From: Dehalococcoidia bacterium
GTDB taxonomy: Bacteria > Chloroflexota > Dehalococcoidia > Lucifugimonadales > UBA1123
Reading direction: 5' to 3'
DNA: 60,052 nucleotides
NCBI GenBank assembly: GCA_009838465.1
Contig: VXRN01000031.1
Location: 1-60,052 of the forward strand
The notes under the pieces are model-generated. The model had not been told where the DNA came from. It saw nothing but the letters and a program-made list of their open reading frames with translations, and made no database searches. A program made the position numbers and the translations under genes. Of this stretch, positions 41,796 to 50,567 are shown one piece after another; positions within the stretch are counted from its first letter, which is position 1; the number at the start of each line of letters is the position of its first letter.

Positions 41796-42833
41796 CTAGA
41801 CCGTCGCCAGCGTGGGTGCGCGGAGCGGTGCTGACATCTGGCTTTCGTCGAGGGGGATGGCCTCGTTGAGATAGACTTGGACGCGGTATGAGCGGTAGTC
41901 GGGGACGTACATACGGCCCTCGTCATCTACTCTCACGGACTTGGGGGCGCGGAGCAGCTTGGCCTCTTCCATGTTCGCCATGTCGCGCAGGCGGTTGGGG
42001 TAGGCGTTGGTGAGCATGTAGTCGCGCGCGACTCTGGACAGCGTTGCGTCGCCCAGGAACTTCTGGACGTACTCGCCCTTCTCGTTGAAGAGCTGCACCC
42101 TGTCGTTGCCGGTGTCGGCGACGTAGATCTCGCCGAAGTGGTCCACCGCTATGCCTGTGGGCCGGTTGAACTGTCCGTTGTCGCAGCCGGAGGCTCCGAA
42201 CTCCATGATGAATTCGCCGTCGGAGGTGAATTTCTGGACCCGGTCGTTGCGCCAGTCCACTATGTAAACGTCGCCAAGCTCGTCAATCGTGATGCCGTAG
42301 GGCATGTTGAACTGTCCGGGCTCGTCACCGAAGCAGCCCCAGTTCAGGATGAACTCGCCGTCGGAAGTGAACTTCTGCACTCGGTGGTTGAGCGAGTCCA
42401 CTACGTACATGTTCTGGTCGGCGTCGAAAGCGATGCCGGCCGGGCCCTTGATCTGGCCGTCGCCGTCGCCCTCTTCGCCCCAGCTTCCGATGAACTCGCC
42501 ATCCATGCTGAAGGAGGAGATACGGTGCAGCGCCTCGTCCGAGACGTGGAGGTTCTCGTCTTTGTCCAGGATGATGTTCACCGGCCAGGTGTACTGACCG
42601 TCGTCCTTGCCGTATCCGCCGATGCCAATGAGGTCGTCGGTCAGACGCTCGGCGTCGTCGAAGTGCCACACCCTGATGACGGCGGCGCCGTCGTTGCGGC
42701 ACAGGATATAGACGCGCCCCTCGTCGCCGACGGCGACGTCGTTCGGGAAGTTAGTAATCCTGCGCATTCCGAGTGTCTTCAGGTATGGATAACCGGCTCT
42801 AAGAAGTCCGTAGGGTCTGCCCATGTTTCTCAC
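41796..42833 (-). CDS. NHL-repeat beta-propeller protein
   Basis: A 345-residue protein with about six NHL repeats, for example GPAGIAFDADQNMYVVDSLNHRVQKF, MPYGITIDELGDVYIVDWRNDRVQKF and RPTGIAVDHFGEIYVADTGNDRVQLF, plus a last blade PKSVRVDDEGRMYVPDYRSYRVQVY after a 40-residue insert. It has no signal peptide. NHL propellers bind proteins, RNA or peptides, or act as lyases, and the role is not predictable. AGAGGTGAG lies before the ATG, inside the end of the preceding gene. The 211-base gap on its left has no recognised feature apart from short AT-rich tracts. Confidence 0.88.
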   Translation of the reverse strand: MRNMGRPYGLLRAGYPYLKTLGMRRITNFPNDVAVGDEGRVYILCRNDGAAVIRVWHFDDAERLTDDLIGIGGYGKDDGQYTWPVNIILDKDENLHVSDEALHRISSFSMDGEFIGSWGEEGDGDGQIKGPAGIAFDADQNMYVVDSLNHRVQKFTSDGEFILNWGCFGDEPGQFNMPYGITIDELGDVYIVDWRNDRVQKFTSDGEFIMEFGASGCDNGQFNRPTGIAVDHFGEIYVADTGNDRVQLFNEKGEYVQKFLGDATLSRVARDYMLTNAYPNRLRDMANMEEAKLLRAPKSVRVDDEGRMYVPDYRSYRVQVYLNEAIPLDESQMSAPLRAPTLATV

Positions 42834-42838
42834 CTCTA

Positions 42839-43393
42839 CTACCTAGATTTTCTTCTGCACCTGTCTGCGGCTTTTCTCAAACGTTTCTGATCGTCTGCAA
42901 ATGCGTTCCAGACTTCCTTGGATTGTCTGGCAACAGTTTCAATCCCGCCTACCCTCTCAGGATCGAGCCATTGATATGTTGCCATCCTCCGATGTATCGA
43001 TTTGGGAGAAGTTCCAATAAAATTGCTGAGTTCGAAGACCCTTATGTCGCGTTCTGGAAGTGGTTGCCTTCCGGCGTCGAAGTACATTTCCAACACCATA
43101 ATGTCGTCATCGCGACTGTACCGATGGGAGCCTATTGGAGGGGCATTCACTCCTGAGCCGGTGCGTCTGTACCAGACTTCCCAAGTTTGTCGGCTTCCCC
43201 CGTCAAGCCCGCCTATTCTTTCCGGGTCAAACCATTGAAAGTTCGCCATCTTCAGATGAACTGATCTTTGTGAATGACCAATCTCGTTACTGAGTCTAAT
43301 AACCCTTTCGTCATCCTGTGATAATGGTTGTCTCCCAGCCTCGAAATAGAGGTCAAGTATCAATTCATCGTCGTTACGGCTGTATGAGACCAT
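42839..43393 (-). CDS. Tandem copy of an HNH-endonuclease-associated N-terminal domain, no nuclease part
   Basis: The 184 residues consist of two copies of one domain (about 4-76 and 92-165, offset 88): YSRNDDELILDLYFEAGRQPLS...VHLKMANFQWFDPERIGGLDGGSRQTWEVW and its match ending in a basic tail RLRKAADRCRRKSR. I recognise the pattern 'L-A-L-D-L-Y...G-R...E-L-S...K-x-A-N-F...L-D-P...G-S-x-x-x-E-V-W' as the domain at the N-terminus of many HNH endonucleases, some of them restriction-like. No HNH motif is present. It may bind DNA as a pseudo-dimer. It is lower in G+C than its neighbours and ends 5 bases before the NHL gene's ATG. Confidence 0.65.
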   Translation of the reverse strand: MVSYSRNDDELILDLYFEAGRQPLSQDDERVIRLSNEIGHSQRSVHLKMANFQWFDPERIGGLDGGSRQTWEVWYRRTGSGVNAPPIGSHRYSRDDDIMVLEMYFDAGRQPLPERDIRVFELSNFIGTSPKSIHRRMATYQWLDPERVGGIETVARQSKEVWNAFADDQKRLRKAADRCRRKSR

Positions 43394-43443
43394 ACTCCAG
43401 TTAACAGAAATGGGCGGCTAGCTCAACCAGCCGCCCTTAGTAC

Positions 43444-44577
43444 CTAGTTGAACGGGTTGACCTGCTCGAACTGGCCGTCCACTATGGGTACGGGGTCGAG
43501 ACCCATCCACTGCTCCAGCATCGTGGAGTAGATGCCGCGGAAGTCTATCTTCCAGTCCAGGTCCTCGCCGTACAGCCAGTCGGAGGGATTGACCGACGGG
43601 TACTCGGCGTAGAGTCCGCCGTTCACACGCTCGCCGATGATGAACGCGCCGCCGCCCGAACCGTGGTCCGTGCCGCTGCCGTTGTCTCTCATCCGGCGTC
43701 CGAACTCGGTGAACACGAGCATCGAGACTTCGTCCGCCGCGTCATGGTCGCGCAGGTCCTGGAAGAAGTCCACTATCGCGCCAGAAAGCTCCTGCATAAG
43801 CTGCGGGTGCGTCTTGAGTTCGTTGGCGTGGTGGTCGTAGCCGCCGTGCTGGGTGTAGAAGATGCGGGTGCCGAACCCGGCGAGATGTATCCGCGCCACG
43901 TCCTTCAGGCTCTTGGCTATCGGATTGTCCGCGTACTCGACTTCAGATGAGTACATCGCGGGCGCCGTCCTGAGAATGTCGGCGCCGGTATGTACGTCCG
44001 ACCCGGTCTGCGACAGGTATTCGGACACAGGCCCGGAGCCTATCGCCGGAGCGTACATCTTCTTGAACATCTCGAGCGCCATGTTGCGCCGTTCCTGCTC
44101 CTCGATGCTGGTCATCAGGCCCACGTTGTCCAGGTCGCCGACGGAGGTTACGGGCACGCCGGATACCACCAGCGCACGGGGGAGGCCGCGTCCGATGTTG
44201 ACCGCAGTCAGTACGTTCTCCTTATTGGGATCTATGTCGCGGATTGCGCGACCGAGCCAGCCCTCGGTGCCGACCTTGTTTGGCTCGCAGGTGTGCCAGA
44301 TGTCCATCGCCCGGAAGTGGGAGCGGCTGGAGTTGGCGTAGCCGATGCCCTGCACAATGGCCATCTTGCCCGCGTCATAGACATCCTTCAGCGGCGCCGC
44401 GTTGGGATTGAAGCCCAACTGGTCGTTAATGGGCAGTACCTGGTCCTGCGGAATGACGACCGTCGGACGCGCGTCGTAGTAGTTGGGATCGTTGTACGGG
44501 ACGAGTGTATTCAGAAAGTCGTTGCCTCCCGTAAGCTGCACGACCACCAGTACATGGGGCTTTCCGTTTGTCGCCAT
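43444..44577 (-). CDS. DUF1501-family protein (alkaline-phosphatase-like fold)
   Basis: A 377-residue protein: VLVVVQLTGGNDFLNTLVPYNDPNYYDARP, GYANSSRSHFRAMDIWHTCEP, RIFYTQHGGYDHHANELKTHPQLM and VSMLVFTEFGRRMRDNGSGTDHGSGGGAFI. These are the DUF1501 core, related to sulfatase/alkaline phosphatase folds with His/Asp metal ligands. No Tat signal is present, although many relatives have one. An open frame runs 30 codons further upstream, but that part is the translated repeat at 44607-44640. ATG at 44577 has GGAGA at good spacing. It is paired with the DUF1800 gene. Confidence 0.9.
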   Translation of the reverse strand: MATNGKPHVLVVVQLTGGNDFLNTLVPYNDPNYYDARPTVVIPQDQVLPINDQLGFNPNAAPLKDVYDAGKMAIVQGIGYANSSRSHFRAMDIWHTCEPNKVGTEGWLGRAIRDIDPNKENVLTAVNIGRGLPRALVVSGVPVTSVGDLDNVGLMTSIEEQERRNMALEMFKKMYAPAIGSGPVSEYLSQTGSDVHTGADILRTAPAMYSSEVEYADNPIAKSLKDVARIHLAGFGTRIFYTQHGGYDHHANELKTHPQLMQELSGAIVDFFQDLRDHDAADEVSMLVFTEFGRRMRDNGSGTDHGSGGGAFIIGERVNGGLYAEYPSVNPSDWLYGEDLDWKIDFRGIYSTMLEQWMGLDPVPIVDGQFEQVNPFN

Positions 44578-44606
44578 CTTCCGTCTCCTTGTTGATTTCT
44601 CTGAAT

Positions 44607-44640
44607 TCACCCTCACTCTAACCCATCGAGGGAGAGGGGA
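44607..44640. repeat. 'Ccctcact...gagagggg' palindromic repeat, copy 3
   Basis: ATTCACCCTCACTCTAACCC and ATCGAGGGAGAGGGGAA lie between the DUF1501 and DUF1800 genes, matching 23311 and 24082. Here it sits inside a same-strand pair, where it may lower or stabilise downstream expression. Confidence 0.6.
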
Positions 44641-44708
44641 AATTGTTATTTCGACGGGCTGGTTCAATCCCTGACCCGTATCAAGTACGGGGCAGGGATT
44701 TTGTCGAG

Positions 44709-46100
44709 TTAAGCGAACTGGTACTCTTTGCTGGAAACTATCATCTGGATCATGTGCACGATTCGGGGGATGCTCTGCTCTCGCGCCTCGTCGTCGCTCA
44801 GGTCGAGGGTGCCTCCCGACTCTGCGTACTCCATCAGCGTACCGAGCGTCTGGCCTCCCACGTCCACCGGGCCTACCAGGTCGAGACAGGCTTCGGTGAA
44901 TTCCTGTGGAGAAAGCTCGCTTCCTCCCAGACGACCGATTATGTCCTGGACGCCGGGCTTTTCAATGTCGCCGATATGCTGGACGGCGAAATTGATGCGT
45001 TCGTTCAGTGTGCCGCCGTATATCCATTCCTTGCCGGTGTGCCAGCCTTCCACTGTCGGCGGATTGAGGAGCATCTGTCCCATAAGGGTGGTCGCCTGCG
45101 TGAAGGCGGTCATCTGCGGCTGGGGTAAATCGCCCAGCGATCCGCCCAGCTTGAGCACGCCCGCGACAAGCTCCGTGGGACTCTTTACCTTCTTGAACAT
45201 CGCGTTCTTGAAGGAGTCCGAGTTGAACAGCGTCCGCATTATGTGGCGCATGTCGCCGTCGCTGTCGAAGTATGCCTTGACCAGTTCGTCTATTGCGTCT
45301 GGGTCCTGTGGCGGCTCCACCGACCATGCGGGAACCTGCGGCTCGTCCGCGACGAAGAAGTTGTACAGGTGCCTCGCTATGAAGCGCGCGGTCGCCTCCT
45401 GCTGAACGATGATGTCAATGATGTCCTCGCCGTCGAAGTTTCCGGTATTTCCCAGGAACGTCTTCTCGTCGTAGTCGTGCTCCTCGGGCCTGAACACGAA
45501 CCTTGAAGGATAGTGTCCCTGCGGGTATATCGGGATCGGCTGGGTGAAAGTCCAGCCGGTGAACGCGCGGGAGGCGTTCTTGATGTCGTCCTCGGAATAG
45601 TTGCCCACACCCATAGAGAACAGTTCGAGCAGTTCGCGTCCGTAGTTCTCGTTCGGCTCGCCGTTTCGGTTCTCGTTGTTGTCGAGCCAGAAGATCATCG
45701 CCGGGTCTTTGGACAGTTCGACGAGCAGCGTGCGGAAGTCTCCCAGCCCGTGCTGGCGGAACATCTGAATCTGACCCACCATCGAGGGTGGATGCTCCAC
45801 CTTGCTCGCGCCGGTGGCGAATACGTGGTGCCAGAAGAGCGCCATCTTCTCCACGAGCGGACGCTTGCTGACGACCATCCTATACATCCATGTGCCTGCC
45901 CAGATGACCTGGTTTTCGCCGTCAACGTAGCGGATGATTATGTCTTCGTCGAGGGCAGGGCAGCGCTCCGGGTCCACAAGATCCTCGACCGCCTCTTCGT
46001 AGCCCCTGGCGACGTATTCCTCTAACTCTTCTCTCGTGGCTCCGAAACCCGCTCTCCTGAACAGGTGGGCCATCAGAGCAAGTTCGCTGCTGGACATCAC
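44709..46100 (-). CDS. DUF1800-family protein
   Basis: A 463-residue DUF1800 protein: LALMAHLFRRAGFGATREELEEYVARGYEEAVEDLVDP, FWHHVFATG, then NENYGRELLELFSMGVGNYSEDDIKNASRAFTGWTF and FDGEDIIDIIVQQEATARFIARHLYNFFV. These are the most conserved family segments. DUF1800 and DUF1501 genes are widely found side by side and are thought to act together, possibly at the cell surface. No signal peptide is visible here. The biochemical role is unknown. Confidence 0.92.
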   Translation of the reverse strand: MMSSSELALMAHLFRRAGFGATREELEEYVARGYEEAVEDLVDPERCPALDEDIIIRYVDGENQVIWAGTWMYRMVVSKRPLVEKMALFWHHVFATGASKVEHPPSMVGQIQMFRQHGLGDFRTLLVELSKDPAMIFWLDNNENRNGEPNENYGRELLELFSMGVGNYSEDDIKNASRAFTGWTFTQPIPIYPQGHYPSRFVFRPEEHDYDEKTFLGNTGNFDGEDIIDIIVQQEATARFIARHLYNFFVADEPQVPAWSVEPPQDPDAIDELVKAYFDSDGDMRHIMRTLFNSDSFKNAMFKKVKSPTELVAGVLKLGGSLGDLPQPQMTAFTQATTLMGQMLLNPPTVEGWHTGKEWIYGGTLNERINFAVQHIGDIEKPGVQDIIGRLGGSELSPQEFTEACLDLVGPVDVGGQTLGTLMEYAESGGTLDLSDDEAREQSIPRIVHMIQMIVSSKEYQFA

Positions 46101-46345
46101 GCTCTCCTTTCAGCCGTCAAAATCCGGCGCCGACATAAGTCGAAATATTCATTATTCTACATTCCGCAACTATACTACTGACTGCTTCCACTTTCAATAA
46201 TAGATACGTAATCCGCAGGGTCATTGCAAAGTCGGCGGACGAATGAGCCTGCGGGCGATGAGACATATATTATAGCTTATAAACATACCGGAAAGTGCTG
46301 GACGTCAACTGGGAGGGTCACAGGGTCGGGCTGGGGAGGTTTTCA

Positions 46346-46435
46346 CCCAGCGTTGCCCAGAGTTTTCCCAGTGTTGAAGCTACGAAAGAACTCTTTCGTC
46401 GTCTGTCGGTCTGTGATATAAAGATCACTTTATAT
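46346..46435. promoter_or_regulatory. Divergent control region: three phased direct repeats and two hairpins
   Basis: In the 497-base gap between divergent DUF1800 and PH-like genes, three copies of CCCAGnGTTk lie end to end (46346-46355, 46356-46366, 46367-46376), one per helical turn. Two palindromes follow: ACGAAAG-AACT-CTTTCGT (46382-46399) and ATATAAAG-ATCA-CTTTATAT (46416-46435). This looks like a regulator-binding array. The remaining parts of the gap (46101-46340 and 46440-46590) have no recognised feature. Confidence 0.45.
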
Positions 46436-46597
46436 TGGTGTTCTGAATTCATTGCACAATTGTAGCACAGAATGAACTAGTGGTGTAGTGGTAGGTGAAA
46501 CCGTGAAATGCTTTGGGAGGCTCCTGCAATCCGGGAGCTTTTGGCGCAGGATGGCTGTGTGTAATATACTGCACTGAGAAACACCGGAGGTCGGGGC

Positions 46598-47089
46598 GTG
46601 TCTATGCAACCCAGGGTCGAGTTGATCGAGGATGAAGAGATAGTCTTCGAGGACGAGCAGACCATCATCACGAACAGAAGGCTGATCGGCAATTTCGGCA
46701 TGTCGAAGGACGAGGAGTTCAACGCATATGACCTGGCCGAAGTCGGCACGCCGAACAAGTTCAATGGCGGACAGTACGGCAAGCGGACCATCGCGCTTCG
46801 GCTGCTCATCGGTGGGGCTGCCGTGGTTATCGCAGGAGCGATACTCCAGCCTATCCTCCAGCCCGACGATAGGATTGAGGCGTTGGTGTTCGTATTGGGC
46901 GCCGTCGGCTCGATGGTGGGACTCTATATGCTGCTGAACGACCTGTTCCGTCCCAAGCCGAACACGACGGTCATCTTCCCGATTTTCGACGGCAAGGACA
47001 TAATCTCGTCATATCCCGACTGGGACAACCCGGAGGCCGAGGAACTGGTTCGCAACTTTGCTCGCATCAAACGCGGCACACGGCGTTGA
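46598..47089 (+). CDS. Small membrane protein with a PH-like N-terminal part
   Basis: A 163-residue protein. Residues 5-55 (ELIEDEEIVFEDEQTIITNRRLI) fit the strand pattern of bacterial PH-like or DUF6232-type domains, in which 'E-x-x-V-x-T-N-x-R-L' is common. Two hydrophobic segments (about 66-88 and 95-117) form a membrane hairpin, and a polar C-terminus follows with VIFPIFDGKDII. The GTG at 46598 is used because CGGAGG lies 7 bases ahead; an ATG two codons later is too far. The function is unknown. It converges with the DHA2 exporter, 6 bases away. Confidence 0.65.
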   Translation: MSMQPRVELIEDEEIVFEDEQTIITNRRLIGNFGMSKDEEFNAYDLAEVGTPNKFNGGQYGKRTIALRLLIGGAAVVIAGAILQPILQPDDRIEALVFVLGAVGSMVGLYMLLNDLFRPKPNTTVIFPIFDGKDIISSYPDWDNPEAEELVRNFARIKRGTRR

Positions 47090-47095
47090 GGACGC

Positions 47096-48616
47096 TCAGT
47101 CCCCACCCGACGCCGGAGTACGCTGTGCCGGCCCGACAGGTTCGGGCGAGGGTTGCGGCGACTCCGTCCTGAAGAGCGTCAGCGCGAGCGCGAGCAGCAT
47201 CAGCCCGAACGAGATCTTCAGCGCGAGATTCAGGCCTGCTACGAACGCGGCCCTCACGCCTTCGCCGCCGCCCTCCGTCAGGACCGAAAGGGTGGGTTCG
47301 TAGCCATATGAAGCCATGGTGATGGTCACGAAGGTGGTCGAGATTGCGACTCCTGTAACATTCGCCGACGTCCGCGCCAGGTTCACGAAACCCGAAACGA
47401 TGCCGTACTTGTCGGGTGTCAGCGATCCCATAATCGCGCTTGTGTTGGGCGAACTGAACGTGGCCATACCCAGCCCGGACAGGAATATGCCTAGTATGAT
47501 CTGCCACGCCGGAGACTCGATGCTGAGCAGGGACAGGTTGAACATTCCGGCCGCGGAAAATATGGCTCCCGCCGCCGCCAGCCACTTGGTGCCGAAGCGG
47601 TCGGACAGTCGGCCCGCCAGGGGCGAGACAATAGCCATGCACAGCGACCCCGGGATCATTAGGAGCGCCGCGCGGCTCGCTTCGTAGCCCAAACCCTGAA
47701 TCAGGTAGAACGGCATCAGGAAAAATATGGCCGAGCCTCCCATGAATTGGACGAAGCGCGCGCTGATGGCCAGAGAGAACACCCGGCTGCTGAACAGGGA
47801 GAGATCCAGCATCGGATCCGACACCCGGAGTTCCCAGATTATGAAGGCGACCAACAGAACGACGGCGGCGGCGAATCCAGCGAGAATCGGCGCTGAAGTC
47901 CATCCGATCTTCCACCCGTTCGTCATGGCGAGAAGGAAGACGACCAGAGCGGCTGACGACAGGGCCGCGCCAACCCAGTCGAACGAGCCCCTGCCCGAGC
48001 GGTCTGACTGCTGAGCGTTCCTTCCCTTGAGGATGAGGGCCGCCGAGAGCATGGCCAGAATTCCGACGGGTATCCCTGCAAAGAAGACCCAGCGCCAGCC
48101 GAAGCTGGATACTATCAATCCACCCAGGATCGGACCGGAGATCGCGCCGGTCCCGATGATCGTCATGTACAGCCCCATCGCCTTGCCGCGCTCGTTCGAG
48201 GGGAACACCTCGGTGATCAGCGCCATGCTGTTGGCCTGGACGCCCGCGGACGCTATCCCCTGGAGTATCTTGGCCGCAATCAGGAAGGCCAGGCTCTGGG
48301 ACAGACCGCCCACGAAAGCCAGGATGACGAATCCCGCATAGCCAATGAGATAGACTTCTTTTCGTCCTATCATGTCCGACAGACGACCCATCGGCATTAG
48401 CATCGCACTGGTGGCGAGGCTGTAGCCCAGGGTGATCCACTGCACTGTCGGAATGTCCGCCGTGAAGTGTTCGGATATTTGGGGCAGCGCGATGTTGATT
48501 CCCGACTGATCCATTACGGACAGGAACATCCCAATCGCGACCGCTCCATACGCCCACCACTTGTAGTGGGGGCTGGAGGTAATGCGGTTCAGGGGGCCTA
48601 TGCTTAGTTTCGTCAA
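47096..48616 (-). CDS. DHA2-family (14-TM) MFS drug exporter, second gene
   Basis: A 506-residue protein with 14 predicted membrane helices. The DHA2 motif C is GTGAISGPILGGLIVSSFGWRWVF, and motif A is MGRLSDMIGRKEVYLIG. EmrB/QacA-type carriers expel drugs and other hydrophobic compounds by proton exchange. Translation starts at a TTG placed directly after the TAG of the preceding gene, so reinitiation is likely. It is a clear paralogue of that gene; the shared segments imply tandem duplication. Confidence 0.9.
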   Translation of the reverse strand: MTKLSIGPLNRITSSPHYKWWAYGAVAIGMFLSVMDQSGINIALPQISEHFTADIPTVQWITLGYSLATSAMLMPMGRLSDMIGRKEVYLIGYAGFVILAFVGGLSQSLAFLIAAKILQGIASAGVQANSMALITEVFPSNERGKAMGLYMTIIGTGAISGPILGGLIVSSFGWRWVFFAGIPVGILAMLSAALILKGRNAQQSDRSGRGSFDWVGAALSSAALVVFLLAMTNGWKIGWTSAPILAGFAAAVVLLVAFIIWELRVSDPMLDLSLFSSRVFSLAISARFVQFMGGSAIFFLMPFYLIQGLGYEASRAALLMIPGSLCMAIVSPLAGRLSDRFGTKWLAAAGAIFSAAGMFNLSLLSIESPAWQIILGIFLSGLGMATFSSPNTSAIMGSLTPDKYGIVSGFVNLARTSANVTGVAISTTFVTITMASYGYEPTLSVLTEGGGEGVRAAFVAGLNLALKISFGLMLLALALTLFRTESPQPSPEPVGPAQRTPASGGD

Positions 48617-50143
48617 CTAGCTGTCACCGCCCGGCTGTGTTTTGACTTCCATGTCTAATCTTCCGTCTGCCGTAGAGCTTTCGTTGTCAGATTCAGGCGA
48701 AGCGGACGGCTTGAGGAGCGTAAGAACCACCGATACCAAGTTGAAACTTCCCAGCAGCAGGAATGCAATCCTAAGCCCTGAGGTGAAGGCGTCCTCGACT
48801 CCCGCGCCCCCAGCCTTGACGGCGTCCAAGCTCGGCTCGAATCCGCGTGAGGCCATCGCGAAGGTCACAATGCTTGTCACCATCCCGACGCCCGCAACGC
48901 TTGCCGTGTTCCGAGTCATGTTGAGGAACGCGGTCGCCACGCCGTATCTCTCCCGTTCCACAACGCTCAGTACGGACGCCGTGTTGGGCGTATAGAATAT
49001 ACCCATGCCTAGTCCCTGCATGGACATGGCGACCGCCACGTTCCAGGGAGCGGTGTCGGTCGTCAGGCGTCCGAGGAACAGCAGCGACGCAATCAGCATC
49101 GCCAGACCGATGAATTCGATTCGTCTCGGCCCGAAGCGGTCCGACAGAGGCCCGGACAGGGGGCCGGCGAGCGCGAATCCAATGGCTGCGGGCGTGATGA
49201 ACAGCCCTACCACTCGCGGGGAGAGGTCGAGGACATCCTGAAGGTAGAACGGCATCATGCTGAATACGGCGTTGCCGGCGAGGAATCCGAAGAAACTGGC
49301 CGAGGCGCCCAGCGCGAATATCTTTCGCTTGAATAGCTCGAGATCGAGCATAGGCATCGAGGCGTTGCGCTCCCAATAGACGAAACCTGCCAGCAGGCTG
49401 ATGGAGAGCGCCAGTCCCCCTATCGCCGCGGGAGAAGCCCAGCCGATGCGATAGGCTGTGGTCATAACCAGCAGGAACACGACGAGTCCGCTCGCCGAAA
49501 GAAACGCCCCAATCCAGTCGAAACCGGACGACAGCCGTCTCAGTCCTGTTACCCTGGGGGCGTCCCTGACGAGAACGATGGATGCGGTTGAAATCGAAAT
49601 CAGTCCCAGTGGGACTCCAAGCAGGAATACCGCTCGCCATCCGAAGGTGTCCACGACGAAGCCGCTGACGATTGGGCCCATTATCGCGCCCATGCCGACC
49701 ATGGTCATGAACAGACCTATGACCTTGCCGCGCTCCCTTGCTGGGAACGTGGTCGTGAGTATTGCCATGCCGTTCGCTTGTATCATCGCCGCGCCGGTTC
49801 CCTGCACGAATCGGAAGGCTATGACCGCCATCAACTCCGAGGACATCCCGGCCAGGGCAGCGCCAACGATGAAGACCAAGTACCCACTTATATAGACGAC
49901 CTTGCGCCCGATCATGTCCGACAGGCTTCCGGCGGGCAGAAGCAGCGACCCGGTGGCGAGTATGTATCCGAACGCGACCCACTGGACATAAGGGATGGTA
50001 GCGCCGAAGTCGGAGGCCATCATGGGAAGCGCGAGGGTCACGCCTGTCTGGTCCAGGACGGACACGAATGTTCCCGCGGCGATTGTCAGCAGAATCAGCC
50101 TGCGCTTCCGCGGGTCGGCGACGGGAGTGTTTCGGGAATTCAA
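48617..50143 (-). CDS. DHA2-family (14-TM) MFS drug exporter, first gene
   Basis: A 508-residue carrier with 14 predicted helices. It has motif A AGSLSDMIGRKVVYISGY and motif C GMGAIMGPIVSGFVVDTFGWRAVF. N-terminal FVSVLDQTGVTLALPMM is the usual DHA2 first-helix motif. The start is TTG at 50143. An extended -10 (TGC-TAAAAT, -10 at 50158 to 50153 on the minus strand) ends only nine bases before it, so the leader is very short or absent. Both copies could work as separate exporters or, less likely, as a pair. Confidence 0.9.
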   Translation of the reverse strand: MNSRNTPVADPRKRRLILLTIAAGTFVSVLDQTGVTLALPMMASDFGATIPYVQWVAFGYILATGSLLLPAGSLSDMIGRKVVYISGYLVFIVGAALAGMSSELMAVIAFRFVQGTGAAMIQANGMAILTTTFPARERGKVIGLFMTMVGMGAIMGPIVSGFVVDTFGWRAVFLLGVPLGLISISTASIVLVRDAPRVTGLRRLSSGFDWIGAFLSASGLVVFLLVMTTAYRIGWASPAAIGGLALSISLLAGFVYWERNASMPMLDLELFKRKIFALGASASFFGFLAGNAVFSMMPFYLQDVLDLSPRVVGLFITPAAIGFALAGPLSGPLSDRFGPRRIEFIGLAMLIASLLFLGRLTTDTAPWNVAVAMSMQGLGMGIFYTPNTASVLSVVERERYGVATAFLNMTRNTASVAGVGMVTSIVTFAMASRGFEPSLDAVKAGGAGVEDAFTSGLRIAFLLLGSFNLVSVVLTLLKPSASPESDNESSTADGRLDMEVKTQPGGDS

Positions 50144-50509
50144 TATGATCTGATTTTAGCACGACGCGAGGGTGTAACCGAAATGGATTTCGTGTATGTG
50201 GCGCGCCTGAACAAACAGTGGGAAGGGAAGGCTTCGCCGGCTGTCGGGGCAGCTACCTTTCGTGTGGTCTAACCCGGCGAGGAGGGACGCAATTCGCTTG
50301 GAGCAGACGAACTGCCCCGCGCGAACATCCGAAAGGTCATTGACACCGGCGAAGCGTGACCTGATTATCACATCTATATGGCGGTAGCCTTCTACGTGTT
50401 TTCAGACCCGCTTTCGATGGGAATATCAGATGTATTCGCTGAGGGCTCCCAGAAGCTAAGCTCGTAGTCCAGCCGATCACGCTAGGATAGGGTGAAGGCT
50501 CAGCCTTCC
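50144..50509. other. Non-coding region between the divergent exporter and LLM operons
   Basis: Apart from the exporter promoter at the left and the LLM promoter at the right, no gene was recognised. A small hairpin (GAAGGC-TCA-GCCTTC, 50494-50508) ends just before the LLM -35 box and may be an operator. Confidence 0.4.
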
Positions 50510-50537
50510 TTGACACTCGCGTACACTCATCTACAAT
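50510..50537 (+). promoter_or_regulatory. Strong sigma70-like promoter of the LLM monooxygenase gene
   Basis: A perfect TTGACA (50510-50515) and TACAAT (50532-50537) are 16 bases apart, with a predicted start near 50544. The leader then carries GGGAGATG ahead of the ATG at 50568. Confidence 0.65.
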
Positions 50538-50567
50538 GTTCCCAATACCAATATGGGAGATGTGACC

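Noticed and set aside
44578..44667. A 30-residue N-terminal extension of the DUF1501 protein
   Set aside because: It is the translation of a dispersed repeat, while ATG at 44577 has a proper ribosome-binding site.
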